This document shows positions 45,404 through 53,580 of a stretch of 64,000 nucleotides of DNA, piece by piece. The DNA lies in contig NZ_JACJOT010000007.1 of the NCBI RefSeq assembly GCF_014695715.1, forward strand, positions 62,001 to 126,000, read 5' to 3'. The stretch is from Microcoleus sp. FACHB-68. Lineage in GTDB: Bacteria > Cyanobacteriota > Cyanobacteriia > Cyanobacteriales > Oscillatoriaceae. Each line of letters starts with the position of its first letter. Within the stretch, counting starts at the first letter, position 1. The notes under the pieces were generated by a model. It was not told the origin of the DNA and made no database searches. It saw only the letters and a list, made by a program, of their open reading frames with translations. The translations under genes were made by a program, and so were the position numbers.

Positions 45404-46483
45404 TTGAACAAGCGTCCTTACACGGTTGTATTGATTGTGCCCACCGGCATTGGGGCGGCGATTGGGGGTTATGCCGGCGATTCGTTGCCGGTAGCCAGAG
45501 CAATGTCGCAAGTTTGTGATCGCTTGATCACTCACCCCAACGTGCTTAATGGCGCTCAATTGTACTGGCCTTGTGAGAACGCTTTTTATGTAGAAGGTTA
45601 TGGACTTGACAAATTTGCCGCAGGATGCTGGGGGTTGAGATCCGTCCATCAAAACCGGGTGGGTTTAATTCTCGATCAAGGCATTGAACCTGAGTTGCGG
45701 TTGCGACATTTGCAAGCAGCAGACGCCACCAGAGCGACTTTGGGGCTGAATTTAACCGATTATGTGGTGACAGATGCCCCCTTAGAAGTGGAATTGCGAA
45801 CCTCGGCAGCCGGCGCGAGTTGGGGCACGATAGGCAATCCAGGCAGTTTGTTGCGGGCGGCTGATGTGCTAATTTCCCAAGCCAGAGCTGATGCAATTGC
45901 TGTGGTGGCGAGGTTCCCCGATGATCCGGGAAGTGAAGCGTTGCAACAATACCGTCATGGTGAGGGAGTTGATCCCCTTGCCGGCGCGGAAGCGGTGATC
46001 AGTCATCTTGTCGTGCGAACCTTTCAAATTCCCTGCGCCCACGCGCCGGCACTCTCACCGCTTCCCCTCGATCCGCACCTATCCCCCCGATCTGCTGCGG
46101 AGGAGTTGGGTTATACATTCCTTCCCTGCGTTTTGGTTGGGCTGAGTCGTGCGCCTCAGTTTGTTATTACAAGGTCAGGTCATTGTCAAGCAACAGATGT
46201 CTGGGCTGATGAAGTTGACGCTGTGGTGATCCCGGCAACGGCTGCCGGTGGCAGTGCGGTGATGAGTTTAAGCCGGCTTCCCAAAACACAAATCATTGCA
46301 GTTAGTGAAAATACAACCACGATGCAAGTTTCTCCCGAACAGTTGGGAATTAAAGCAGTGCGGGTTAATTCTTATTTAGAAGCGCTGGGTGTCATAGTCG
46401 CCGATCGTGCCGGTGTGAGTGCGGCAGCACTCAGCCCAACAATCTCACCGTTAAATTGCCTAGAATGCAGAGACAGGGGTTAG
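45404..46483 (+). CDS. DUF3326 family protein
   Basis: A 359-residue protein of the conserved but uncharacterised DUF3326 family of cyanobacteria and plastid-bearing organisms. Recognisable segments include VLIVPTGIGAAIGGYAGDS near the N-terminus, HPNVLNGAQLYWPCENAFYV and the GASWGTIGNPGSLLRAAD stretch. The frame starts with TTG nine bases after the preceding stop, without a strong ribosome site, so translational coupling is likely. No membrane segments or signal peptide. It may be a metabolic enzyme; nothing in the sequence decides this. Confidence 0.83.
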   Translation: MNKRPYTVVLIVPTGIGAAIGGYAGDSLPVARAMSQVCDRLITHPNVLNGAQLYWPCENAFYVEGYGLDKFAAGCWGLRSVHQNRVGLILDQGIEPELRLRHLQAADATRATLGLNLTDYVVTDAPLEVELRTSAAGASWGTIGNPGSLLRAADVLISQARADAIAVVARFPDDPGSEALQQYRHGEGVDPLAGAEAVISHLVVRTFQIPCAHAPALSPLPLDPHLSPRSAAEELGYTFLPCVLVGLSRAPQFVITRSGHCQATDVWADEVDAVVIPATAAGGSAVMSLSRLPKTQIIAVSENTTTMQVSPEQLGIKAVRVNSYLEALGVIVADRAGVSAAALSPTISPLNCLECRDRG

Positions 46484-46570
46484 TGGGAAAGTGTGAAAGC
46501 AAAGGTCAAAGAAAAAATTTCCCTTTCTCGCTTCGCCCTAACTATACTCTTCACCTTTTATCTGTAACTT

Positions 46571-47173
46571 GTGACTGAACCACTTCCCAAGCAGCCAGAG
46601 ATCGAACCCCTAACACGTATCGAAATTTTAGGTTACATGGGGGTGACAGCCGTTCTATTGCTCGTGCTGGCTAAGCTTTGGCAACACTTTAGAGACATTT
46701 CCCTGCTTCCCCTCAGTTGGGCCGGCATGGCGTTACCTTGGGGATTGGCGGTTGGTATGGGGATCTCGGTTGCCAGTTCCATCATTTATCGCCTGTGGCC
46801 GGCATATCGGCACAGTGCGAATTATTACCTAGCTTTAATCCTCAAACCTTTGCAGTGGCCAGATTTAATTTGGCTGGGACTGTTGCCAGGTTTGAGTGAA
46901 GAACTTTTATTTCGCGGCGTGATGTTATCGGATTTGGGATTAAATACCGTTGCCTTACTTGTCTCCAGTGTATTTTTTGGCCTTTTACATTTCAGTGGCC
47001 CTCAACATTGGCCTTATGTTGTTTGGGCAACTGTTGTGGGGCTGATACTCGGATATAGTGCTTTAGCCACCGGCAATTTGTTAGTGCCGATTGTGGCTCA
47101 TGTCTTTACGAATTTAGCGTCCGGTTGCCTTTGGAAATTAGGCCGGTTGAGTGGGGGCAGTGCCGGTTCATAA
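46571..47173 (+). CDS. CPBP family intramembrane metalloprotease
   Basis: A 200-residue polytopic membrane protein of the CPBP (Abi, Rce1-like) family. The catalytic motifs are present: E110-E111 and R115 in LSEELLFRG, H140 in FFGLLHF, and H177 in VPIVAHVFTN. Members cleave within membranes or process prenylated proteins; bacterial substrates are mostly unknown, and some confer bacteriocin immunity. It starts at a GTG. It is single and unrelated in strand to the following purN gene. Confidence 0.92.
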   Translation: MTEPLPKQPEIEPLTRIEILGYMGVTAVLLLVLAKLWQHFRDISLLPLSWAGMALPWGLAVGMGISVASSIIYRLWPAYRHSANYYLALILKPLQWPDLIWLGLLPGLSEELLFRGVMLSDLGLNTVALLVSSVFFGLLHFSGPQHWPYVVWATVVGLILGYSALATGNLLVPIVAHVFTNLASGCLWKLGRLSGGSAGS

Positions 47174-47300
47174 ACTGCGACGCATTTAATTTTTGTATTG
47201 AGATTGAGAGGAAGAGAAATTTGAGATTTCGATCCTTCCCATAAAATAGCCAATTAGATGCGCGTTCGCCTAACTTCTCAAGTGCTTAAGGGTATAAGTT

Positions 47301-47981
47301 TCAACAATTCAACATTAAACCGGCACGTTGCGCGGCAGCGAGTGCGATTGCTTGAGGCAGAATTTTGTGTTCTTGAACTTGAATCCGAGCGTGCAGGCTT
47401 TCGGATGTATCATTCGATAAAACCGGCACCGCAGCTTGCATAATAATTGGCCCACTGTCTACTTCTAACCGTACAAAGTGAACCGTACATCCTGCAACTT
47501 TTACCCCCGCTTCCAATGCTTGCTCAACGCCTCGAAGCCCTGGAAAACTGGGTAATAAACTGGGGTGAATATTAATCATGCGGTCGGGAAAAGCATCCAC
47601 TAAAACTTGAGTGACGACGCGCATCCAGCCGGCCATAATTACCCAGTCCACATCATATTGCTGCAACGTCTCAACAATTTTGCTGTCTAAATCTTCTCGT
47701 TGCTTGTACTCACGATGATTGAGGAGAATTGCCGGGATGCCAAATTTTTCTGCTCTGGCAATCACTTTAGCGCCGGGATTATTGTAAATCAAAACTTGAA
47801 TTTTAGCGTTAAGCTTGCCATCGGCAATTGCTTGAGCAACGACTTCAAAATTTGTGCCACTTCCAGACGCCATCACTCCCAACTTTAACGGAGAGCCGGC
47901 TGGAGGATATTCTGCCATGAGATTAGGATGAATGGCAGGAGAAATAAAGCTAGGAGTTGATTGTGCCTGATCGGTAGTCAT
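47301..47981 (-). CDS. purN: Phosphoribosylglycinamide formyltransferase
   Basis: PurN transfers a formyl group from 10-formyl-THF to GAR in purine biosynthesis. The frame is open to 48239, but the internal ATG at 47981 gives a 226-residue product, the family size, so it was chosen. GSGTNFEVVAQAI binds the phosphate. NHREY, the catalytic INIHPSLLPSFPG and the downstream VDSGPIIMQ (Asp) are present. A short N-terminal extension of about 25 residues precedes the core. The clan AA protease gene starts about 110 bases upstream on the other strand. Confidence 0.95.
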   Translation of the reverse strand: MTTDQAQSTPSFISPAIHPNLMAEYPPAGSPLKLGVMASGSGTNFEVVAQAIADGKLNAKIQVLIYNNPGAKVIARAEKFGIPAILLNHREYKQREDLDSKIVETLQQYDVDWVIMAGWMRVVTQVLVDAFPDRMINIHPSLLPSFPGLRGVEQALEAGVKVAGCTVHFVRLEVDSGPIIMQAAVPVLSNDTSESLHARIQVQEHKILPQAIALAAAQRAGLMLNC

Positions 47982-48091
47982 GGGGAACGTGGCTGAAATT
48001 TCATGCAAATTAGATATTACCAGGGAGCGCTCAATAAAAGCGTGAGAAAATAAAGAAAAATAAGGCAATCTCAGATAAGGAAGTTGAGATA

Positions 48092-48505
48092 ATGGGCGCA
48101 GTTCGGATTCAGGTGAAGCTAACAAATGCAATCGATGAAGCATTAGTGAGTCGGGGTTTGCTTGCGCCCGATCTGCTACGTGAGTGCGACACACCGGCAC
48201 TCGTTGATACAGGCGCATTATCCCTCGTAATTCCAGCACGGATCGTGGGGCGACTTGGCTTGCGAATTCGGGGACAGCGCATGGTACAGTATGCTGATGG
48301 ACGCGAGGAATCTGTGGGAGCCACAGAACCTGTCATCATTGATTGTCAGGGGCGTCAAACTGTAGGAGAGGCATTGGTAACGGGTGACGAGGTGCTAATT
48401 GGGCAGGTTGTTTTAGAGCAATTAGATTTTTTAGTTGATTGTAAAAATCAGCGATTAATCCCAAATCCAGCCAATCCGAATTATCCAGTCGCGATGATTA
48501 AGTAA
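48092..48505 (+). CDS. Clan AA (retropepsin-like) aspartic protease
   Basis: A 137-residue protein with the aspartic protease motif LVDTGALSLVIP (about residues 38-49) and a distal IGQVVLEQLDFLVDC hydrophobic strand, as in retroviral-type proteases. Such single-domain proteins must dimerise to be active. They are common in cyanobacteria, usually with unknown substrates. AAGGAAG about eight bases before the ATG fixes the start. A hairpin terminator follows. Confidence 0.88.
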   Translation: MGAVRIQVKLTNAIDEALVSRGLLAPDLLRECDTPALVDTGALSLVIPARIVGRLGLRIRGQRMVQYADGREESVGATEPVIIDCQGRQTVGEALVTGDEVLIGQVVLEQLDFLVDCKNQRLIPNPANPNYPVAMIK

Positions 48506-48540
48506 TCAAAAATTATTAATTGAAATTGATATATGTGTAA

Positions 48541-48568
48541 AAACCCCAAACTTATCAAGCAGGGGTTT
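48541..48568 (+). terminator. Hairpin terminator after the aspartic protease gene
   Basis: A 7-bp stem AAACCCC/GGGGTTT with a 14-base loop, AT-rich on both sides, lies 36 bases after the stop. It could also serve the opposite-strand small gene as a bidirectional terminator. Confidence 0.6.
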
Positions 48569-48635
48569 ATATTATTAAAAATTTAAATTTGGCAGTCTTT
48601 AAAATACATTCAACACAATTTTTGCAAACAGAAGC

Positions 48636-48854
48636 TTAGCGCTTTTCAGTTCCTTGATTTCCGCCACCTTCTACCAAAGGGTCACTACTTCCTGATTCTT
48701 GCACCGCAGTAGGCTTAGCATCAGTTTGGCCACCTGAACCTGTCTTGCGCTGGCTTGCTTCAATGGGGGTTTGGTCGTCATCAGAAGCAGCCGATGTTTG
48801 TGCATTCGATTCCTGTTCTTCTTCTGGAGACATTTGATTGGGCTGCTCAGACAT
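48636..48854 (-). CDS. Small low-complexity hypothetical protein
   Basis: A 72-residue polar protein (MSEQPNQMSPEEEQES...) rich in Glu, Ser, Thr, Gln and Gly, likely disordered. GGAGC about eight bases before the ATG at 48854 supports translation; a second ATG two codons upstream is less well placed. Similar short acidic/Ser-rich proteins are common in cyanobacteria, but no family can be named. A hairpin 70 bases after the stop may be its terminator. Coding status is probable rather than certain. Confidence 0.55.
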   Translation of the reverse strand: MSEQPNQMSPEEEQESNAQTSAASDDDQTPIEASQRKTGSGGQTDAKPTAVQESGSSDPLVEGGGNQGTEKR

Positions 48855-49050
48855 AAACAACGCTCCGATTATTATTGGGTCTTGGGATTATTCTAAGAAG
48901 CTGGTGATCACAAGTCGTCTTTCTAGAGGAAGTTCTGTATTTCCCAGACCTCTATCTAAAGGATGAATAGGAGGCAAAAGCTCAAGAACAACTTGAAGTT
49001 AAGGTTTAATTTTGCAATAAATCCTGATAGCAATTGCCTCGATCCCTATC

Positions 49051-49563
49051 TTAAACTCCTTCATTTTGCACTTCTATGACCCCGCGAAACATATTCATGC
49101 CACAAGTAAAAGCGTAATTTCCGGGTTGTTTCGGTGTAAATTCTACAGAAGTCACGCGATTAAGTGCTAAATCTTCAGAAATCTGGAAATCAGGTAACAC
49201 GACTTTTTCCAAACAGCTACTCGGATCACGGCGCATAAAATTAAGCCGAACAAGTTTGCCGGCACTAACAATCACACGAGCCGGTTCATAGCCACCATCT
49301 ACTGTAATTGTTACTTCCTGAACTCCTTGATTAGAATCAGCTTGCCGGCTTTTACTTTTACTGAAAACAAACCACCATAACTCCAAACCAATTAATCCCA
49401 AACCTCCCAAGGTTACACCGGCTTTCGCTGCTAAAGGTTGCTCAATGGCTTGAAATCGAGCCGTCTGCTTCGGGTGCGTTTCAGCAGCGTTAACTCCGGA
49501 TACTCCCGAGAGCAAAAATCCGATACCGGCAACACTTCCCCAAATCAGTTTTTGATTCAACAT
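49051..49563 (-). CDS. Membrane-anchored cupredoxin-like protein next to CopA
   Basis: A 170-residue protein. A signal-like helix (about 7-27, ending GVNAA) and a second membrane helix (about 48-67) precede a cupredoxin-fold domain (about 82-168). The copper-site region reads YAFTCGMNMFRGVIEV, with Cys and Met ligands but no classical C-terminal His, and C114 in DPSSCLEK is another thiol. It lies 18 bases after the copper ATPase in the same direction, so the two are surely co-transcribed. It likely accepts or buffers Cu(I) at the membrane (inference). Confidence 0.85.
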   Translation of the reverse strand: MLNQKLIWGSVAGIGFLLSGVSGVNAAETHPKQTARFQAIEQPLAAKAGVTLGGLGLIGLELWWFVFSKSKSRQADSNQGVQEVTITVDGGYEPARVIVSAGKLVRLNFMRRDPSSCLEKVVLPDFQISEDLALNRVTSVEFTPKQPGNYAFTCGMNMFRGVIEVQNEGV

Positions 49564-49581
49564 TCCCTCAACTCCTATCTA

Positions 49582-51843
49582 TTACAAAGTGAATTTCGGT
49601 TTAAAGTTGCGTAAACGCAAGGCATTTGTAACCACAGATACCGAACTAAAAGCCATTGCCGCTCCTGCAATAATCGGATTGAGTAACCAGCCAAATACGG
49701 GGAATAAGACTCCAGCCGCAATGGGGATACCGGCCACATTATAGATAAAGGCGAAAAACAGATTTTGGCGAATATTTTGAATTGTGGCATGGCTAAGTTG
49801 AATTGCAGTTACAATCCCTTGCAAATCTCCAGAGATTAGCGTAATATCACTGGCAGCAATTGCCACATCTGTCCCCGTTCCAATCGCAATTCCTACATCA
49901 GCTTGAGCTAAAGCCGGCGCATCATTAATTCCATCTCCCACCATTGCCACAACTTTTCCTTCTCTTTGAATTGCCTGGATTTTAGCCGCTTTTTGATCAG
50001 GTCTAACCTGTGCAAAAACGCGCTTTATCCCCACTTCACCGGCAATCGCTTCTGCTGTCTGCCAGTTATCTCCAGTTAGCATGACAACTTCCAAACCTAA
50101 CTTTTGCAAAGCTCTTACAACGCCAGGTGATGAAGGTTTAAGTGCGTCGGCAATTGCCATTATTCCCTCAATTTCTTCATCTATCGCAATCCAAATAACT
50201 GTGGTTCCGCTGGCTTCCCAAATTACTTGATGTTGTTCAAGAGATTTCGTATTAATTCCTAACTCTTCCATCCATCGCTGAGTGCCAATTTGCACAAGCC
50301 GGCCTGATACGATTCCCTGAACCCCACTGCCGGCAATTGCTTCAAAATCCTCTACATTGGTTAACGTAACTTCCTGAGATTTGGCATAACGAACCACTGC
50401 TTCAGCAATTGGATGTTCTGAGTTTCGCTCTACAGAGGCAGCCAAGCGCAAGAGTTTTAACTCATTTTGATTGGCAGTTCCACTAACAGTGACAAAATCC
50501 GTAACTGTTGGTTTACCTTGGGTAAGCGTTCCGGTTTTATCTAATACAATGGTTTGGATTGTGTGAGCTAATTCTAAACTTGCGGCATCTTTAATTAAAA
50601 TGCCATTTTCCGCACCCTTGCCGGTTCCCACCATCACAGAAGTAGGTGTTGCCAAACCTAAAGCACAGGGACAAGCAATAATTAACACACCCACCGTAGC
50701 GATGGTGGCTAACGTTAAATTACCCATCACATTAAACCAGATAATAAACGTTGCGATGGCGATGGCAATGACTGCCGGCACAAACCATCGCGTCACTTGA
50801 TCTGCTAATCGTTGAATTGGCGCTTTAGAACCTTGTGCTTGTTGCACCAATTTAACAACTTGAGCCAAAACGGTATCTTTTCCAACTCGTGTAGCGCGAA
50901 ACTTAAAGCTGCCGGTTTTGTTAATCGTAGATCCAATCACCTCATCTGCAGGCTGCTTTTTAACTGGCACACTTTCTCCCGTCACCATCGCTTCATCAAT
51001 TGTGGAATAGCCTTCAATAATTTCCCCATCTACCGGAATTTTTTCACCTGGACGTACCAGAACAACATCCCCAATTTTGACTTCTTCAATGGGAACATCA
51101 AATTCTTGATTATCTCGAATTAAACGAGCTGTTTTTGCTTGCAAACCAATCAATTGACGAATCGCATCAGAAGTTTGACCCCTAGCGCGATTTTCTAGAT
51201 GCCGGCCTAGCAGAATTAAGGTAATAATCACGGCTGCCGGTTCATAGTAAACATCAGGCATTAATCCCTGAGATGTAAAGAATCTTGGGAAAATTGTGGC
51301 AAACACTGAATAAAAGAATGCCGCACTCGTTCCCAATGCAACCAAAGTATCCATCGTTGCAGTATGACGTTTTAAGGCTTTCCAAGCATTGACATAAAAC
51401 GATTTTCCGCCCCAAAATTGCACCGGCAAGGTTAACAATAGCTGTAACCAAGGATTATGTAGCCACGCTGGGATTAAGGGCAAATTTAAACCCAACATTG
51501 CCGGCAGCGAACCCAAAACAAGCACAACACTGATAATTCCTCCTACTAGAATTTTGCGCTGCAAGTCTTGTGATTCTGCCAAACGAGCAGCTTTTTCAGC
51601 ATCATCTTCTCCCGTTACCAATTCCTGCTCTTGAACCGGCAGCGCACTGTATCCCGCATCATCAACAGCCTGCTGAATTTGCGTTAAGTTAGTTTGGTTT
51701 GAATCATATTCAATCGTTGTCTGTTCCATAGCAAAATTAACCTGACATTCAACCACGCCAGGAACAGATTTAATTGCCTCTTCAATCGCAGAAGCACAAG
51801 AGGCACAGCTCATGCCACGTAATTTGAGGGTGATAGTATCCAT
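49582..51843 (-). CDS. copA: Copper-translocating P1B-type ATPase
   Basis: A 753-residue Cu(I) pump. An N-terminal metal-binding domain has C13 and C16 (GMSCASC). The membrane ion site is CPCALGLATP. DKTGTLTQGKP is the phosphorylation loop, EHPIAEAV the class-specific HP motif, and GDGINDAPALAQADVG the hinge. The last helices contain YN and MAFSS, which fit Cu(I). Cyanobacteria have both plasma and thylakoid copper ATPases (CtaA, PacS); the sequence alone does not decide which this is. It sits in an operon with a chaperone upstream and the cupredoxin downstream. Confidence 0.95.
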   Translation of the reverse strand: MDTITLKLRGMSCASCASAIEEAIKSVPGVVECQVNFAMEQTTIEYDSNQTNLTQIQQAVDDAGYSALPVQEQELVTGEDDAEKAARLAESQDLQRKILVGGIISVVLVLGSLPAMLGLNLPLIPAWLHNPWLQLLLTLPVQFWGGKSFYVNAWKALKRHTATMDTLVALGTSAAFFYSVFATIFPRFFTSQGLMPDVYYEPAAVIITLILLGRHLENRARGQTSDAIRQLIGLQAKTARLIRDNQEFDVPIEEVKIGDVVLVRPGEKIPVDGEIIEGYSTIDEAMVTGESVPVKKQPADEVIGSTINKTGSFKFRATRVGKDTVLAQVVKLVQQAQGSKAPIQRLADQVTRWFVPAVIAIAIATFIIWFNVMGNLTLATIATVGVLIIACPCALGLATPTSVMVGTGKGAENGILIKDAASLELAHTIQTIVLDKTGTLTQGKPTVTDFVTVSGTANQNELKLLRLAASVERNSEHPIAEAVVRYAKSQEVTLTNVEDFEAIAGSGVQGIVSGRLVQIGTQRWMEELGINTKSLEQHQVIWEASGTTVIWIAIDEEIEGIMAIADALKPSSPGVVRALQKLGLEVVMLTGDNWQTAEAIAGEVGIKRVFAQVRPDQKAAKIQAIQREGKVVAMVGDGINDAPALAQADVGIAIGTGTDVAIAASDITLISGDLQGIVTAIQLSHATIQNIRQNLFFAFIYNVAGIPIAAGVLFPVFGWLLNPIIAGAAMAFSSVSVVTNALRLRNFKPKFTL

Positions 51844-51900
51844 AATTTTCTCAGTTGTTAGTGAGTAGAAGTGGGTTCATCGCATTTTTGCCAATTCCTT

Positions 51901-51955
51901 TGTAAGGACATAGTATTCGGAAAGAGATTTCATACACGAATGCTATGCCCTTACA
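51901..51955. repeat. GCATTCGG-family inverted repeat
   Basis: Arms TGTAAGGACATAGTATTCG (51901-51919) and CGAATGCTATGCCCTTACA (51937-51955) pair over 19 positions with two G-T wobbles and a 17-base loop. The core matches the repeat at 30255-30378. It lies between the copper chaperone gene and copA and may affect read-through. Confidence 0.85.
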
Positions 51956-51991
51956 AACATGAGATGTTCCCGTCTGTTCCCCTTGAATTTT

Positions 51992-52186
51992 TTAAGCAAC
52001 TGGATAGCCGGCAGCAGTCATTACTTTCTTAACTTCTGCCTCAGACTGTTGCGTTTCAATGTTGACTTGCTTCGTTTTGGTGTCTGCATCGACTTTGGCA
52101 GTCGGGTCAATTGCTGTGACTGCTTTGGTAATGGTTTTCACACAAGCAGAACAAGCCATGTTGGGGACTTTTAGTTGTAGTGTCAT
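51992..52186 (-). CDS. Copper chaperone (heavy-metal-associated domain)
   Basis: A 64-residue HMA-domain protein, of the Atx1/CopZ type, that delivers Cu(I) to P-type ATPases. The metal motif MACSAC has C12 and C15, and the C-terminal half ends KKVMTAAGYPVA. Its gene precedes the copper ATPase by about 150 bases in the same direction, with the inverted repeat between. The ATG at 52186 has GGAG about six bases upstream. No membrane segment, so it is cytosolic. Confidence 0.93.
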   Translation of the reverse strand: MTLQLKVPNMACSACVKTITKAVTAIDPTAKVDADTKTKQVNIETQQSEAEVKKVMTAAGYPVA

Positions 52187-52404
52187 TCGCTCAACTCCAA
52201 AAATTCACTGCTGTGTTTCACTAGATTCATTGTGAACTTTCCAGTGAACTGGAGAGTCAAGGGGTCAAAGAAAAAAATATTGAAAGCCGAGGTTGCCAAG
52301 CTGTGCCATTTTTCAAGGTATGCCACCTTTGGGGCGCAAACATCACATCCGCCACCGGCACCGGCAGTAAAATACCCTACAGCGACCTTTCACCGGCAAC
52401 CCAG

Positions 52405-53310
52405 ATGGCCCCGAAATCTTCCCAAACCCCCCACCAGCACTTACTTGATAATGAGGCGACAGCAGCCTGGATATTCTTAGCCCCCGCCCTCATCCTCCTA
52501 GGCGTTTTCGTCATTTGGCCCATCGCTTACCTGTTTTACCTCAGCTTCACCACCGGCAGTTTCACCCAAGCCGGCATCCGCTTAGCTGGGTTACGCAACT
52601 ACTGGCGTTTGCTCCTGAGTCCCGACTTTTGGCAAGTTCTGTTTAACACCCTCTATTTCACCGTCGCCACCGTTATCCCCAGCCTCGTCATTCCCCTTGC
52701 ACTCGCCGTATTGCTAAACCGTTCATTTGCCTTGCGGGGCTTCCTTCGCGCCGCTTATTTCATCCCCTCTATCACCTCTCTCGTTGCAGTTGGCTTAGGG
52801 TGGCGGTGGCTATTTCAAAGTGAAGGGCCGGTTAACGCTTTCTTGAATTCTCTTAGCATCGCTCCAGTGCCTTGGTTAAGCAGTACAATATGGGCAATGC
52901 CGGTGTTAATTTTATTAAGTATTTGGAAGCAGTTAGGTTTCAACTTGGTGGTGTTTTTAGCAGGGTTGCAAGCGATTCCCCTCCAACGTTATGAAGCCGC
53001 TGAACTTGACGGTGCCGGCCCTTGGCAACAGTTTTGGTATATTACCCTGCCGGGATTGCGGCCTACTCTCGTATTTGCCACCGTCACCACAGCCATTTTC
53101 ACCCTACGAAGCTTTGAGCAAGTTTACGTGATCACCGGCGGCGGCCCGTTGAACTCCACTAACCTGTTGGTTTACTACATTTACGAAGAAGCCTTTACCC
53201 TATTTGATTTTGGGTATGCCGCTGCTGCTGCAACCGTGTTGCTAGCAGTAACGCTGGTGCTAGTCTATCTGCAACTGCGAGTTTGGGGTGAGGAAGGGGC
53301 TAGGGAATAG
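52405..53310 (+). CDS. Sugar ABC transporter permease (MalF/UgpA-like)
   Basis: A 301-residue inner-membrane permease from the ATG at 52405; the frame is open from 52303, but the earlier part is low in conserved features. Six hydrophobic helices are visible. The EAA loop reads YEAAELDGAGPWQQFWYITLPGL, shortened here as its key residues: EAAELDGAG then PGLRPT (about residues 190-215), the site contacting the ATPase. Carbohydrate importers normally have a second permease, a binding protein and an ATPase nearby, but none is adjacent. The substrate is unknown. Confidence 0.88.
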   Translation: MAPKSSQTPHQHLLDNEATAAWIFLAPALILLGVFVIWPIAYLFYLSFTTGSFTQAGIRLAGLRNYWRLLLSPDFWQVLFNTLYFTVATVIPSLVIPLALAVLLNRSFALRGFLRAAYFIPSITSLVAVGLGWRWLFQSEGPVNAFLNSLSIAPVPWLSSTIWAMPVLILLSIWKQLGFNLVVFLAGLQAIPLQRYEAAELDGAGPWQQFWYITLPGLRPTLVFATVTTAIFTLRSFEQVYVITGGGPLNSTNLLVYYIYEEAFTLFDFGYAAAAATVLLAVTLVLVYLQLRVWGEEGARE

Positions 53311-53311
53311 A

Positions 53312-53480
53312 GGCATGGGGCATGGGGCATGGGGCATTGGGCATGGGGCATTGGGCATGGGGCATGGGGCAAGGCTTCGCCAACCTAAAGGTAGGGGCAT
53401 GGGGCATGGGGCATTGGGCATGGGGCATTGGGCATAGGGCATGGGGCATGGCTTCGCCAACCTAAAGGTATGGGCATGGG
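53312..53480. repeat. GGGCATGGGGCATTGGGCAT minisatellite
   Basis: About 170 bases of tandem GCATGGG/GCATTGG heptamer-like units occupy the space after the permease gene. Two copies of a 20-base unit, GCTTCGCCAACCTAAAGGTA, at 53374-53393 and 53451-53470, split the array. The G-rich strand is the plus strand. Confidence 0.92.
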
Positions 53481-53580
53481 AGGAGAGGGGGAGAGTAATT
53501 AATTGTGGTCGTTTTAGCGCAATTAATAGAAGACAAATTTAGTGACTTGGGTTTTAGGTGGTAGGTTGAAAATATTAGAA

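Noticed and set aside
48000-48239. Extended N-terminus for PurN from the open frame to 48239
   Set aside because: The extra 86 residues are not PurN-like and overlap the start of the opposite-strand protease; the ATG at 47981 gives the family length.
53312-53480. Minus-strand frame with PCPMP repeats
   Set aside because: It simply translates the minisatellite and has no independent coding evidence.
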